Below are positions 43,395-51,176 of a stretch of DNA of 64,000 nucleotides, one piece after another. The DNA comes from Virgibacillus_F necropolis_A. GTDB lineage: Bacteria; Bacillota; Bacilli; Bacillales; Amphibacillaceae. The notes under the pieces were generated by a model, which saw nothing but the letters and a program-made list of their open reading frames with translations, was not told the DNA's origin and made no database searches. The position numbers were made by a program, and so were the translations under genes. Every line of letters begins with the position of its first letter. Position 1 is the stretch's first letter. Location of the stretch: positions 3,782,001-3,846,000 of the forward strand of contig NZ_CP084992.1 in assembly GCF_044793635.1 (NCBI RefSeq), read 5' to 3'.

Positions 43395-44558
43395 TTATTT
43401 ATCTGTATACCACTTGGTTTTAGTTACTTTCACTTTTATTTCATTTGCTTTATCGCTTATATCAAAGTGAGTGAATTCAAATTCACCAACCTCATTTGGA
43501 TATAGTGTATCCGGAAATACATAAACCTCATTTGATTTAAATTTTTCGCCTTCTTTGGTTAGTAGATCATACTCCACTAAAATGGTGTTAATCGGTATGG
43601 TTGCAACACTTTTCACTTTACCTTTTACAACAAGTTTCCCTTGGTTATTATTTTGTATTTCAACATTTACAAGTTCTATAGCATCATTTTTGTTTTGTTT
43701 TCGTTCTTGTTCAGCGGTGCTGATAGCTGATTCAATTCGCCGTTGTTGTGCCGTTTCGAATGCAACTCTTTCATTTTCTATTGCAGTTTGCAAGCTTTCT
43801 AGTTTTTCAGATTCTGGTGCATAGATTAACCCATCATTTACAAGTGTTTGTGCATCTGAAAAGTGGCGTTTATTAAGTTGTTCACTTGCTTTCGAATAGG
43901 TATAGTCAATAATTTGGTTTCGTATGTTGGTGGTTATTTTTTCAGCCTCACTATTTTTAATCGAATCAGCTTCCCATAGTAAAATTTTTAATTCAGCTAT
44001 TGAAGGTTCATCTTGTAATTGACTTTTTAGTTGATCAATTTTAATGGTATTTCGCGTCAATACTATTTCATTAACCAACTTTTTTACAACTGAGCCATTA
44101 TAATTTTTTAATGATGATTCCGTTTCAACTATTTTACTCAGAGCCTCTTGATATTCTTGCTTAGCTAGATGTTTTGCCGCATTATCAAGTTTTGTTTGAA
44201 TTCTAATGGCGATATCCATAAATTCAATTGCATTTAAGGCTTGAGGGAAATTTTCTTTTTGGTCCAATGCTTTTTCAAAAAAGTCTTTTGCTTCCTTATA
44301 GTTACCTTCTTGGGCACTTTTCTCACCATCTGAATAATAGTCCTTAGCCTGTGCTGTTTGGTTTTCTAAAAATAAATAAAAACCACCGATGGATAAACCC
44401 AACAAGAATATAATTGCTACAGGTAGATACCAAAATTTATTAAATCCCTTTGAAACGATTAATCGATTATGCATATCTTCAGGAAGATGTTTCCCACATT
44501 TTATACAATAGGATTCGTTATCCTTTACTTTTGTACCACAATAAGGACAGTGAAACAA
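43395..44558 (-). CDS. Zinc-ribbon, single-helix, TPR-type membrane protein
   Basis: The start TTG 44558 (GAGGTGA upstream) gives FHCPYCGTKVKDNESYCIKCGK at once, a four-Cys zinc ribbon; ATG 44576 is possible, and longer frames run into a repeat. One helix follows (FWYLPVAIIFLLGLSIGGFYLFL), then helical repeats of TPR type (EGNYKEAKDFFEKAL; KQEYQEALSKI), and a C-terminal beta domain (VNVEIQNNNQGKLVVKGKV) resembling FxLYD domains. The zinc ribbon should be cytosolic and the rest outside. It is the first gene of a two-gene operon with the protease. Confidence 0.75.
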   Translation of the reverse strand: MFHCPYCGTKVKDNESYCIKCGKHLPEDMHNRLIVSKGFNKFWYLPVAIIFLLGLSIGGFYLFLENQTAQAKDYYSDGEKSAQEGNYKEAKDFFEKALDQKENFPQALNAIEFMDIAIRIQTKLDNAAKHLAKQEYQEALSKIVETESSLKNYNGSVVKKLVNEIVLTRNTIKIDQLKSQLQDEPSIAELKILLWEADSIKNSEAEKITTNIRNQIIDYTYSKASEQLNKRHFSDAQTLVNDGLIYAPESEKLESLQTAIENERVAFETAQQRRIESAISTAEQERKQNKNDAIELVNVEIQNNNQGKLVVKGKVKSVATIPINTILVEYDLLTKEGEKFKSNEVYVFPDTLYPNEVGEFEFTHFDISDKANEIKVKVTKTKWYTDK

Positions 44559-44648
44559 AACTGTCACCTCTTTCATCTTGGTGTTGATTATGAGAATTTT
44601 CGGAGAAGTAATTTGCGATGGAAGGGGGTATATCAACTGTTGCGCAAA

Positions 44649-44744
44649 TACTCCTAGGGACTTGTCTATAAAAGCACTATAGTTCAATGTATTCTCACGT
44701 CGTTTTCTGTACGTCGCTGACCAGTCGCCTACGCTTTTCTTTTT
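44649..44744 (+). repeat. Diverged copy of the 120-bp repeat seen at 52020-52380
   Basis: CTCCTAGGGACTTG, ATAGTTCAATGTATTCTCACGT and TGTACGTCGCTGACCAGTCG then CCTACGCTTTTCT match, in order, blocks of the tandem units at 52020-52380 (CTCCTAGCGACTAG, ACAGTTCAACGTACTTTCACAT, TGTACGTCGCTGAACAGTCG, CCTTCGCTTTTCT). It is shortened in the middle. The gap 44559-44881 otherwise holds only a candidate promoter for the 26-residue gene. Confidence 0.65.
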
Positions 44745-44881
44745 CATTTTAACATATTTTTGCTTTATTTAGGGTTGGGAAATTGGTATGATAGTGGGGA
44801 GGCATTGGTTTTTTGATATTGCACATAATATAATTGTACTTTTATCTTACATAATTCATATTTAGGAGGTGCACAACTACA

Positions 44882-44962
44882 ATGGATATTGTATTAGGTG
44901 TTATTTGTTTTGCGATTCTTGCTTTAAATATTGGGTACTGTGTTTTAGATAATGAAAAGTAA
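44882..44962 (+). CDS. 26-residue hydrophobic peptide
   Basis: ATG 44882 to TAA 44962, with AGGAGGT twelve bases upstream, slightly far. The peptide is one helix, DIVLGVICFAILALNIGYC, with a short charged tail. No terminator for it is seen on the plus strand other than the hairpin of the opposite gene. It could be a subunit of a membrane complex or a type I toxin-like peptide; neither can be decided here. Confidence 0.45.
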   Translation: MDIVLGVICFAILALNIGYCVLDNEK

Positions 44963-45007
44963 ACTACAAAGTGAAAGTGACTGTTCAGCAACGTATGAAC
45001 TGGACGT

Positions 45008-45045
45008 AATAAAAGGGCCAGACCGTATTATTAAGTCTGACCCTG
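45008..45045 (-). terminator. Terminator after the signal peptidase gene
   Basis: On the minus strand AGGGTCAGAC pairs with GTCTGGCCCT (one G-U pair), followed by TTTTATT. Confidence 0.8.
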
Positions 45046-45049
45046 CTAT

Positions 45050-45583
45050 TTATTTAATATTTGACCACTCATCAAATGGATAGATGACGAATTCTGATCT
45101 TCCCACGATATCATCTGCCTTGATAAAACCTAATCCATTTCGACTGTCTTTACTGATTGCTCGGTTATCTCCCATAACAAAATACTTGTTTTCAGGTACC
45201 TCTATCGGACCAAAATTTCCTGTGTGATTTAATGCTTCCTTATTTATAAATGTTTGTTCATATTGCTCTCCATTAATATATAGTTGGTGGTCTCGGAATT
45301 TCACTGTTTCTCCAGGTAAACCGATAACTCGTTTCACATAATTTTTAATTGGGCGCTTGATTATTACGACATCGCCACGTTCTGGTTCATCAACTAGGTA
45401 TATTAGTTTATTAAAAATTACTCTTTCTCCATCTTCTAGAGTAGGAACCATGCTCTCACCTTCAACGATTGAGGTTGCGAACACAAATGAACGTAGAAAA
45501 AATGCTAATAATATTGCTATAAAAATTGCTTTTCCCCACTCTAACCATTCATTTTTCTTTTTATGCTTGACCACATTCGACAT
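45050..45583 (-). CDS. Type I signal peptidase
   Basis: The product is 177 residues from ATG 45583 (GGAAAGG upstream). One N-terminal helix (AIFIAILLAFFLRSFVFA) is followed by the catalytic Ser motif GESMVPTLEDG (S44) and the catalytic Lys in KNYVKRVIGLPGE (K84), then VMGDNRAISKDSR. It is the Sip type with one anchor and cleaves signal peptides outside the membrane. Bacillaceae usually have several copies. It is monocistronic with its own terminator. Confidence 0.95.
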   Translation of the reverse strand: MSNVVKHKKKNEWLEWGKAIFIAILLAFFLRSFVFATSIVEGESMVPTLEDGERVIFNKLIYLVDEPERGDVVIIKRPIKNYVKRVIGLPGETVKFRDHQLYINGEQYEQTFINKEALNHTGNFGPIEVPENKYFVMGDNRAISKDSRNGLGFIKADDIVGRSEFVIYPFDEWSNIK

Positions 45584-45652
45584 CCTTTCCATACATGAAT
45601 CCCTTAAGATAAATCGTAACGTAATTCGTAGTAGTACTCAAAAATAAAAAAG

Positions 45653-46009
45653 TTATGAATTCATTCTCTTTAGTTTTTTAAGGGACTGAATCATAGTAGA
45701 GTGATATGCATCATCTGTATTTAAATGTATTCCCATTTCATAAGATGTCTTCGATGGCTTCGTCCAGGTTATTGTACCTATTGCGTCAAATGACGTATCG
45801 TCAATACTATACGAGAGTTTGATTTGTTTCCCACTTTTCAGTTGGATATTATCCTTACAATAAACCTTTGCACCATTCTTGCTAACATCTAAAATGGAAA
45901 CATTTATTGCTAAATGACCATCATTAGTTGTATCATACAGCTTTCCGGTAATTGGTTGATCAAATGTAAATCGAAATGGTTCATTTCTTTTAAAAAACAC
46001 ATTAAACAC
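45653..46009 (-). CDS. PilZ domain protein
   Basis: The product is 118 residues. The c-di-GMP binding motif is present in the form R8...R13 (KRNEPFRF) and D41VSKNG46 (the D/NxSxxG box), followed by the barrel strands IGTITWTKPSKTSYEMGIHL. It probably binds the c-di-GMP made or destroyed by proteins such as the GGDEF-EAL protein of this window. The N-terminal Arg spacing (RxxxxR) is a variant, so binding is likely but not certain. Confidence 0.8.
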   Translation of the reverse strand: MFNVFFKRNEPFRFTFDQPITGKLYDTTNDGHLAINVSILDVSKNGAKVYCKDNIQLKSGKQIKLSYSIDDTSFDAIGTITWTKPSKTSYEMGIHLNTDDAYHSTMIQSLKKLKRMNS

Positions 46010-46172
46010 CTACCTATTCACTAAGTTATCATTTTCTGGAGAAATATTATAGTCTTTTGCATTAAATATAAGAAAAATTTTACAAATACTTAACACATAA
46101 CTTGGCAAACATCAACCTACGTGCTAAAGTGGTATCAGCTATGGTCTAAGAGGAGGTAACCATTTAATAGAG

Positions 46173-46343
46173 ATGAGTACAATAGACAATGTATTAGAAA
46201 GAATTGAATTTTTGCGTAACGAGATGACAAAGGTTGCCTTTAAAAAAGGTTTTACAAGCCAGGAATCTATTATCATTAGTCAAGAGCTTGATAAATTATT
46301 AAATCTGTATGATAGTGTCTATCGTAATGAAAATAAAAAATAA
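46173..46343 (+). CDS. Spo0E-like sporulation regulatory phosphatase
   Basis: A 56-residue protein, ATG 46173. It has the family signature SQELD at residues 36-40 followed by LLNLY, and the N-terminal helix IEFLRNEMTKVAF, which together form the two-helix Spo0E fold. Such proteins dephosphorylate Spo0A~P and delay sporulation. The strongest ribosome site (AGAGGAGG) is ~17 bases upstream of the ATG with no closer start in frame, so translation may be weak. Confidence 0.85.
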   Translation: MSTIDNVLERIEFLRNEMTKVAFKKGFTSQESIIISQELDKLLNLYDSVYRNENKK

Positions 46344-46677
46344 AAAATTCCTGTTAATAGAGTATAGCAAATTTTATATCTGGGATATATCCTGATGCTA
46401 TAATTAATCATGGGTAGTCCCTTTTCCTCATTCTGCCGCCCGAAAATAAAGGAAACTTCACCTCAGAATGTTATAATATCCAAGGTACATGAATTGATAA
46501 CCGATATTTTCTTCCACATATAATACCAGTATAATCTTCCTTTCTTAATTATCACAAAACCTAATTCAACAGCGACACTTCTTTTAGGGAAATATGAAAA
46601 GTCTAAATGATAGAGATAAATAATATTAGGATCCAAATATATCAAAGATTACTTCTTCACAAAATGTTCAAACAATT
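46344..46677. other. Intergenic stretch with no supported gene
   Basis: Apart from the promoter that begins at 46678, nothing could be supported here. A 60-codon frame on the minus strand has no ribosome site and biased composition. Confidence 0.6.
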
Positions 46678-46707
46678 TTGATTAAACTTATAAAAATAGG
46701 GTATAAT
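46678..46707 (+). promoter_or_regulatory. Promoter of the FbpB-like gene
   Basis: TTGATT (46678-46683) and TATAAT (46702-46707) with an 18-base spacer; the ATG follows 30 bases later. No Fur box was recognised. Confidence 0.65.
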
Positions 46708-46736
46708 ATAACTAATACAACAAAAGGAGTGAGGCT

Positions 46737-46895
46737 ATGCGTCCAAAGACTCGGAACTTCGAAGACCTTGTAAATCAATACAAACAGGAATTGCTAACAG
46801 ATGAGAAAAAATTATCGCAAATTGAAATGCGTATAGAGAATAAACAGACCAAAAAAGAACAAAAAAAACCAAGACGATTTTCTTTTTATGATTAA
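46737..46895 (+). CDS. FbpB family small basic protein
   Basis: A 52-residue, Lys/Arg-rich protein, ATG 46737 with AAAGGAGTGAGG upstream. The opening MRPKTRNFEDLVNQYKQELL and IEMRIENKQTKK match the small basic FbpB family. In B. subtilis FbpB works with the sRNA FsrA to repress iron-rich protein synthesis under iron limitation. Here no Fur site is evident, so iron control is not supported by the sequence. Confidence 0.75.
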   Translation: MRPKTRNFEDLVNQYKQELLTDEKKLSQIEMRIENKQTKKEQKKPRRFSFYD

Positions 46896-46926
46896 AGTGA
46901 TGCATTGTCTAGTTTTGTGCGGTAAG

Positions 46927-46962
46927 AGTGGAGTGATAGAAACTATATCACTCCACTTTTTG
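46927..46962 (+). terminator. Terminator after the FbpB-like gene
   Basis: AGTGGAGTGATA pairs with TATCACTCCACT (12 bp), then TTTTT. Confidence 0.88.
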
Positions 46963-47002
46963 CACTTAAGAAAAGTATAAATGTTTTAAGGAAATGCCGG
47001 TA

Positions 47003-47060
47003 TAAGAAAAGCTTCGGCATTCGCTATTAAATACGAGGCGAATGGCGAGGTTTTCTAATG
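47003..47060. repeat. Short palindromic repeat, copy 2, overlapping a gene end
   Basis: AGAAAAGCTTCGGCATTC and GAATGGCGAGGTTTTCT form the same imperfect palindrome as at 41823. On the minus strand it encodes the last ten residues and stop of the EamA transporter. Confidence 0.7.
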
Positions 47061-47944
47061 CCCAGCTTTTTTGGTGTTGCATACAATTGAATTAAAATAA
47101 CGGCACCAATAATACATGCCATTCCAATCATCTGTATGTAGGAAAAAGCCTCATGGAAAACAAAAATCCCGATGATGGTTGCTACTACTGGTTCAATAGT
47201 TGTAAGGATGGATGCTTTTGAAGCTTCTGTTTGGTTTAAGCCATATGTATATACAATATATGCGAGTGCTGTAGGCAAAAGTCCTAACCCAAAAGCATAA
47301 AATAAAACGGTCTGATCCATTAGCAAATGGATTTTTGTGTCGAATGGGAAAAACGGTAATAAGGTGATACTGGCTACGATAAAGGTGTAGGTGGTAATAC
47401 TTAGACTGGTATATTTTTTCAAAGCATATTTACTAAAGATACTGTAAAGCGCATACCCTATTCCAGATCCTAGTCCAAAAAGAATGCTACTTAGCTGCAA
47501 GGTTTCCAAATTCAGTGGAATAAGGCCTACGATAAGACAGGTCCCTAAAAGTGTGATTAATAGTGCAGCTAACTTAATTTTGGTTAAGCTTTCTTTAAAT
47601 AATAAAAGGGAAAGAATCGTTACAAATGCTGGTGCTGTATATAATAATGCGGTAGCAAACGGTATTGTTGATAATTCGATTGCAGTAAACAAGCAATAAT
47701 TAAAAAATATTATACTAATAATACCCGTGCCTATGAAATATTTGATGTCTTTAATAGAGTGTAGTATTAACTTCTTAGGTGATTTGACCATCATATAAAA
47801 AAGTAAAATAATTGCTGTTGTCGAGACACGCAAGGTAACAACTTCCATTGGAGTGAAACCAAAGCTATATAAATTTTTTACATACCACCCAATTGTACCC
47901 CAAAGAGCGGCACCCAGCATGATGAATAGAAAGGCACTATTCAA
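47027..47944 (-). CDS. EamA/DMT family transporter
   Basis: The product is 305 residues with ten membrane helices in two EamA halves (GAALWGTIGWYVKNLYSFGFTPME at the start of the first; GLGSGIGYALYSIFSKYALKKYTS at the start of the second). It is probably a metabolite exporter; the substrate is unknown. Its C-terminal tail RKPRHSPRI and stop codon lie within a palindromic repeat, so the natural end has been replaced or extended. Start ATG 47944 has GGAGG upstream. Confidence 0.88.
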   Translation of the reverse strand: MNSAFLFIMLGAALWGTIGWYVKNLYSFGFTPMEVVTLRVSTTAIILLFYMMVKSPKKLILHSIKDIKYFIGTGIISIIFFNYCLFTAIELSTIPFATALLYTAPAFVTILSLLLFKESLTKIKLAALLITLLGTCLIVGLIPLNLETLQLSSILFGLGSGIGYALYSIFSKYALKKYTSLSITTYTFIVASITLLPFFPFDTKIHLLMDQTVLFYAFGLGLLPTALAYIVYTYGLNQTEASKASILTTIEPVVATIIGIFVFHEAFSYIQMIGMACIIGAVILIQLYATPKKLGIRKPRHSPRI

Positions 47945-48082
47945 GATTACATTCCTCCTTCAATACAAACATTTTCACAATTTCATTAATTATATCAAAT
48001 TGTCAGTATTCATTCACTTGAAAGATTAGGGGTAATTAAATGTGGCGATAATAATGACAAGTGAAAGGGCGGGGAAGGAAAT

Positions 48083-48415
48083 ATGGATCAAACAATAAAG
48101 TTGCTATCCTTGGTGGAAATCGGCCCATATGGATTGATGGGATTGATTGTAGCTGGAACACTGATTTGTTACCTGTCTATAAAACCAATTATTCATTGGT
48201 TTGTGACGTTGAAGCAGGACCGTGTATTGAGTTACCTCATGTGTAGCTTAATCATTTTAACTTGTACTATTTCGATAGGGTACATTTTCTTTCAATCAGA
48301 TTATGTTTATTTGATAAAAATGACGTTACTATGTATAGCGGTGTTTGGTGGTGTTCTTGTTATTGTAAGACTAGTAAATTTTATAATTCAAAGCGTATTC
48401 ACAAAAAACGTGTAA
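48083..48415 (+). CDS. Three-helix membrane protein of unknown function
   Basis: The product is 110 residues from ATG 48083 with GGGGAAGGAAAT upstream. Hydrophobic segments: GLMGLIVAGTLICYLSI, YLMCSLIILTCTISIGYIFF and MTLLCIAVFGGVLVIVRLVNFII. I do not recognise a family. It is monocistronic and ends at a strong hairpin. Confidence 0.65.
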   Translation: MDQTIKLLSLVEIGPYGLMGLIVAGTLICYLSIKPIIHWFVTLKQDRVLSYLMCSLIILTCTISIGYIFFQSDYVYLIKMTLLCIAVFGGVLVIVRLVNFIIQSVFTKNV

Positions 48416-48417
48416 AA

Positions 48418-48450
48418 ATACCCTGTCATTCTTTAGTGACAGGGTATTAA
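48418..48450 (+). terminator. Terminator, convergent genes
   Basis: ATACCCTGTCA and TGACAGGGTAT form an 11-bp stem; T content after it is modest. Confidence 0.75.
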
Positions 48451-48454
48451 AGTA

Positions 48455-48676
48455 TTATCTTTCTTCTTTTTCGGTGACACCGAACTCAGATTGTACCTTT
48501 TCTAACCAACGAAATACCAATTCATAATGTTCCTCAGGTGTAGGTTGATTGACTGGAGCTGTTTTTAAAATCATTATTTTTTCTTCGTTTGAAAGTTTTT
48601 CATATTTATCTTTTAAAATGTGTGTCTGGTCTGCATAACGATGTAATTCATACACGAAATCCTTTAATTCAATCAT
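48455..48676 (-). CDS. Hypothetical helical protein (73 residues)
   Basis: ATG 48676 with AAAGGAGG upstream. The product is acidic and helical, IELKDFVYELHRYADQTHIL and EHYELVFRWLEKVQSEFG. No family is recognised. The strong ribosome site supports it as a gene. Confidence 0.6.
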   Translation of the reverse strand: MIELKDFVYELHRYADQTHILKDKYEKLSNEEKIMILKTAPVNQPTPEEHYELVFRWLEKVQSEFGVTEKEER

Positions 48677-48726
48677 AGTGAAGCCTCCTTTAGTAGACTA
48701 TTACCTCTCATGGAAAAGTATAAAAC

Positions 48727-48775
48727 ATTAGAAAACTTGGCTTATCGCCAAGCTTTTAATGGCGAAAGCCTTAGT
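48727..48775. repeat. Short palindromic repeat, diverged copy 3
   Basis: ATTAGAAAACTTGGC on the left matches the outer arm of the repeats at 41823 and 47003. The inside is different (CTTGGC/GCCAAG and TGGCGAAAGCC). Confidence 0.45.
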
Positions 48776-48828
48776 TATACTCACTATACTGATGTTTCCC
48801 CAAGATGTTTATGCTTTCTTTACATATA

Positions 48829-48861
48829 AAAAAACCGTAAAACATTAAGTTTACGGTTTAT
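48829..48861 (-). terminator. Terminator after ykyB
   Basis: AAACCGTAAA and TTTACGGTTT form the stem; on the minus strand a T run follows. Confidence 0.8.
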
Positions 48862-49343
48862 GTCTCAAATTTTCGATAAGGTTTTGTTGGTGGCCATTCC
48901 ATTTTCCCTAAGGATGAAGGGGTATAGTAGGAAGAAGTATATTTCCTGTTTTTAGGTTTTCTGTCGGGCTTAGGTGTATAGTTAATATAACGATAAACTA
49001 CTTTTTTTGCCTGTGATAGTGACATTTTTGTTTGAGGATTTCGATATGATTGATCCAATGTTCCTAGGTGCTCAAGTTGATTGAAGTCATTTTTCTCTGG
49101 AGGTATATGAAAATAGTAGTCCTCAACTTTTACGAGTAATGTAGAATGCTGGTTACTGAATCTCGGATGGTCGGAAAAGTGAAGTCCAATCTTTTTTGCT
49201 CGATCTTCCGATAATAACTTTTTAATAGTTTCTTTTTTAATAAAATATAAATGTTTTGGTTCTGGAGCGGTTTTTGCATGTCTGTTAATAGTATACAATG
49301 CCCTTGCGAGCTCAGCTGTAGAAGTCGATTTTGCTTGATTCAT
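48858..49343 (-). CDS. ykyB: YkyB family protein
   Basis: The product is 161 residues. It matches the B. subtilis YkyB pattern: ALYTINRHAKTAPEPKHLYF, KKIGLHFSDHPRFSNQHS, DYYFHIPPEKNDF and LGTLDQSYRNPQTKMSL. It is soluble, with no catalytic motif known. The last ~25 residues are Lys/Pro/Tyr-rich (SYYTPSSLGKMEWPPTKPY) and go beyond the usual end. Its place next to ykuE, fadH and darB resembles the order of the B. subtilis yku region. Confidence 0.85.
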   Translation of the reverse strand: MNQAKSTSTAELARALYTINRHAKTAPEPKHLYFIKKETIKKLLSEDRAKKIGLHFSDHPRFSNQHSTLLVKVEDYYFHIPPEKNDFNQLEHLGTLDQSYRNPQTKMSLSQAKKVVYRYINYTPKPDRKPKNRKYTSSYYTPSSLGKMEWPPTKPYRKFET

Positions 49344-49423
49344 TGTTTGTCCTCCTTTCAGGTGAATTATTATGTCAATTCTATATTATCGCAAAGCTTG
49401 TCCATTTACAATAAGTGACGGAA

Positions 49424-49458
49424 AAGAAAAAGAAGCTGGCCATAAAAACCAGCTTCTT
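49424..49458 (-). terminator. Terminator after the sco gene
   Basis: On the minus strand AAGAAGCTGG pairs with CCAGCTTCTT and is followed by TTTCTTTT. Confidence 0.85.
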
Positions 49459-49465
49459 CCGCGTA

Positions 49466-50044
49466 TTACTGCATTTCCTTAATATCTTCTACGATTTTAT
49501 CCATTTCTGCTGCCTGTGTTCCTCTATAGCGTTTAATAGCGTTCCCTTCAGGTGATACAAGGAAAAAGCTAGTACCATGCATAAATTGATCAGAGTCAGG
49601 CACTTTTTCTAATGCCGACTTAAAAGACTTAATCGATAGTTCTTTAATTGTTTGAAAGTCATAACCCGTTAGTAAATGCCAGTTTTCAAAAGATGCCCCA
49701 CGTTCTTTAGCGAATTTTTTTAGTTTCGCTTTCGTATCATTTTCAGGGTCGACACTAAATGAAACCAGCTGCACGTCATCAAGTCCGGCTTCTTTTAGTT
49801 TTTCCTGAAGTCTAGCCATATTTGCTGTCATTGCTGGACATACTGTTTCACAACTTGTAAACATAAAATTGGTTACCCAGAAGTTTCCTTCAAGATCATT
49901 TTTCGTTACTGTTTCACCGTCTTGATTTGAGAACGAGAAATCCTGTACTTTATAAGAAAAGTCGCCTTCATATTTTTCACCACAGGCTGTAAGTATAAGA
50001 ACTAGTACTAATAATGGAAAAGCTATTTTAACCTTATTTGACAT
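49466..50044 (-). CDS. SCO1/SenC family copper chaperone lipoprotein
   Basis: The product is 192 residues. Lipoprotein signal LVLVLILTAC (lipid Cys 21); copper-binding CETVC (C65, C69) in a thioredoxin fold, and the third ligand His (FMHGTS, H156). It is needed for the CuA site of cytochrome c oxidase and acts on the outer membrane face. In B. subtilis the homologue is YpmQ (BsSco), located near yplQ; here a yplQ-like gene is nearby at 52382. Confidence 0.92.
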   Translation of the reverse strand: MSNKVKIAFPLLVLVLILTACGEKYEGDFSYKVQDFSFSNQDGETVTKNDLEGNFWVTNFMFTSCETVCPAMTANMARLQEKLKEAGLDDVQLVSFSVDPENDTKAKLKKFAKERGASFENWHLLTGYDFQTIKELSIKSFKSALEKVPDSDQFMHGTSFFLVSPEGNAIKRYRGTQAAEMDKIVEDIKEMQ

Positions 50045-50137
50045 GTTTGTGTGACCTCCATATTAACTAAATCGCTTCTAGCTTAGCACTTTTCTACTTA
50101 AAAAACTATGGATAAAGTGTTACACATGGAATTTTGC

Positions 50138-50983
50138 CTAACTTTGTTTTAACGTATACACATATATTTCTGGTTTACAAAGAAACCGATATGGCAATCT
50201 AGTAGTGCCTATTCCTTTTGTTACATATAGGCTTAATTGATCCAATTGATATTTACCTTTAACATATTTTTCGGCATATAACGGCGTATATAAATGGCCA
50301 ATAATAGGTAAACGAACCTGTCCACCGTGACTATGACCAGATAACTGCACATCCACGTGAGATTTTGCAGTTTTATCTGCGAAATCAGGCTCATGAGCAA
50401 GTAATATAGTGAAAAGGGAAGGATTTGTTTGTTGTAATGTTTTTTCTAGATTTGGATCACCAAGCATTACATCATCAATTCCAGCTAAAACAAAGGTCTC
50501 TTGTCCTTTTTTGATGTTAACATGATGGTTTTGAAGTAGAGTAAAGCCAGATTGATCCATTACATTTTTCACTATATTTGTTCCATAACCTCCATGGTCA
50601 TGGTTTCCATATATCCAGTATTTACCGTACTTTGCTTTTAGTGACCCTAAAATACGGATTAGTGTGGTGTTCCAATTATAGTCATTAGGAGCATCAACTA
50701 AATCACCTGTAAACACAATCATATCAGGTTTTTGACTATTAATGGTTTCTACTAATTTTTCAAATTGCTCAAGGGAATAATGAAAACCTATATGTGTATC
50801 AGAAAACTGAACGATTTTAAAATTATTAAATTCGGATGTTATTTTAGCGGAAGAAATAAATTCTTCATTAATATCTAATAAACTAGGTTCAATTTCGCGG
50901 GCATAATAATAAGTTCCACCGCTTAAACCTAGAAACGCTAAAAGACTACCAAATGATTTTTTTAAAAATGATCTTCTATTCAT
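50138..50983 (-). CDS. Tat-exported metallophosphoesterase (YkuE type)
   Basis: The product is 281 residues from ATG 50983. The twin-arginine signal NRRSFLKK is followed by LLAFLGLSGGTYYYA, as in B. subtilis YkuE, a known Tat substrate. Metal ligands: FSDTHIG, FTGDLVD, YGNHDHGGYG, AHEPD and GHSHGGQ. It is a cell-wall-associated, metal-dependent phosphodiesterase-like enzyme. The longer upstream frame lacks support. It is divergent from fadH, which fits the yku gene order. Confidence 0.92.
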   Translation of the reverse strand: MNRRSFLKKSFGSLLAFLGLSGGTYYYAREIEPSLLDINEEFISSAKITSEFNNFKIVQFSDTHIGFHYSLEQFEKLVETINSQKPDMIVFTGDLVDAPNDYNWNTTLIRILGSLKAKYGKYWIYGNHDHGGYGTNIVKNVMDQSGFTLLQNHHVNIKKGQETFVLAGIDDVMLGDPNLEKTLQQTNPSLFTILLAHEPDFADKTAKSHVDVQLSGHSHGGQVRLPIIGHLYTPLYAEKYVKGKYQLDQLSLYVTKGIGTTRLPYRFLCKPEIYVYTLKQS

Positions 50984-51176
50984 ATGGTCAAACCTCTCTA
51001 AAACTGATACTAGCATTATATCATGGATTATTCCGTTCAACATGACGTATCATTAGATGTTAAAAATTCGTAATGAAATAGGTAGAATTTGTTGAAATTA
51101 TCTGTTTACTTTTTGGTCATAAAAGCATATGCTTAAAAAAGTGAATACTTATTCATTTTTAAAGGGGGAGGATTTT

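Noticed and set aside
44559..44747. N-terminal extension of the zinc-ribbon protein
   Set aside because: The extension is encoded by the diverged 120-bp repeat and has no ribosome site; GAGGTGA ahead of TTG 44558 explains the start.
46463..46645. 60-codon open frame on the minus strand
   Set aside because: It has no ribosome site, a biased Tyr/Ile/Lys composition and no recognisable pattern. The region is AT-rich and open frames of this length are expected by chance.
46600..46736. Fur box ahead of the FbpB-like gene
   Set aside because: FbpB of B. subtilis is Fur-controlled, but no sequence close to the inverted TGATAATnATTATCA pattern was found here.
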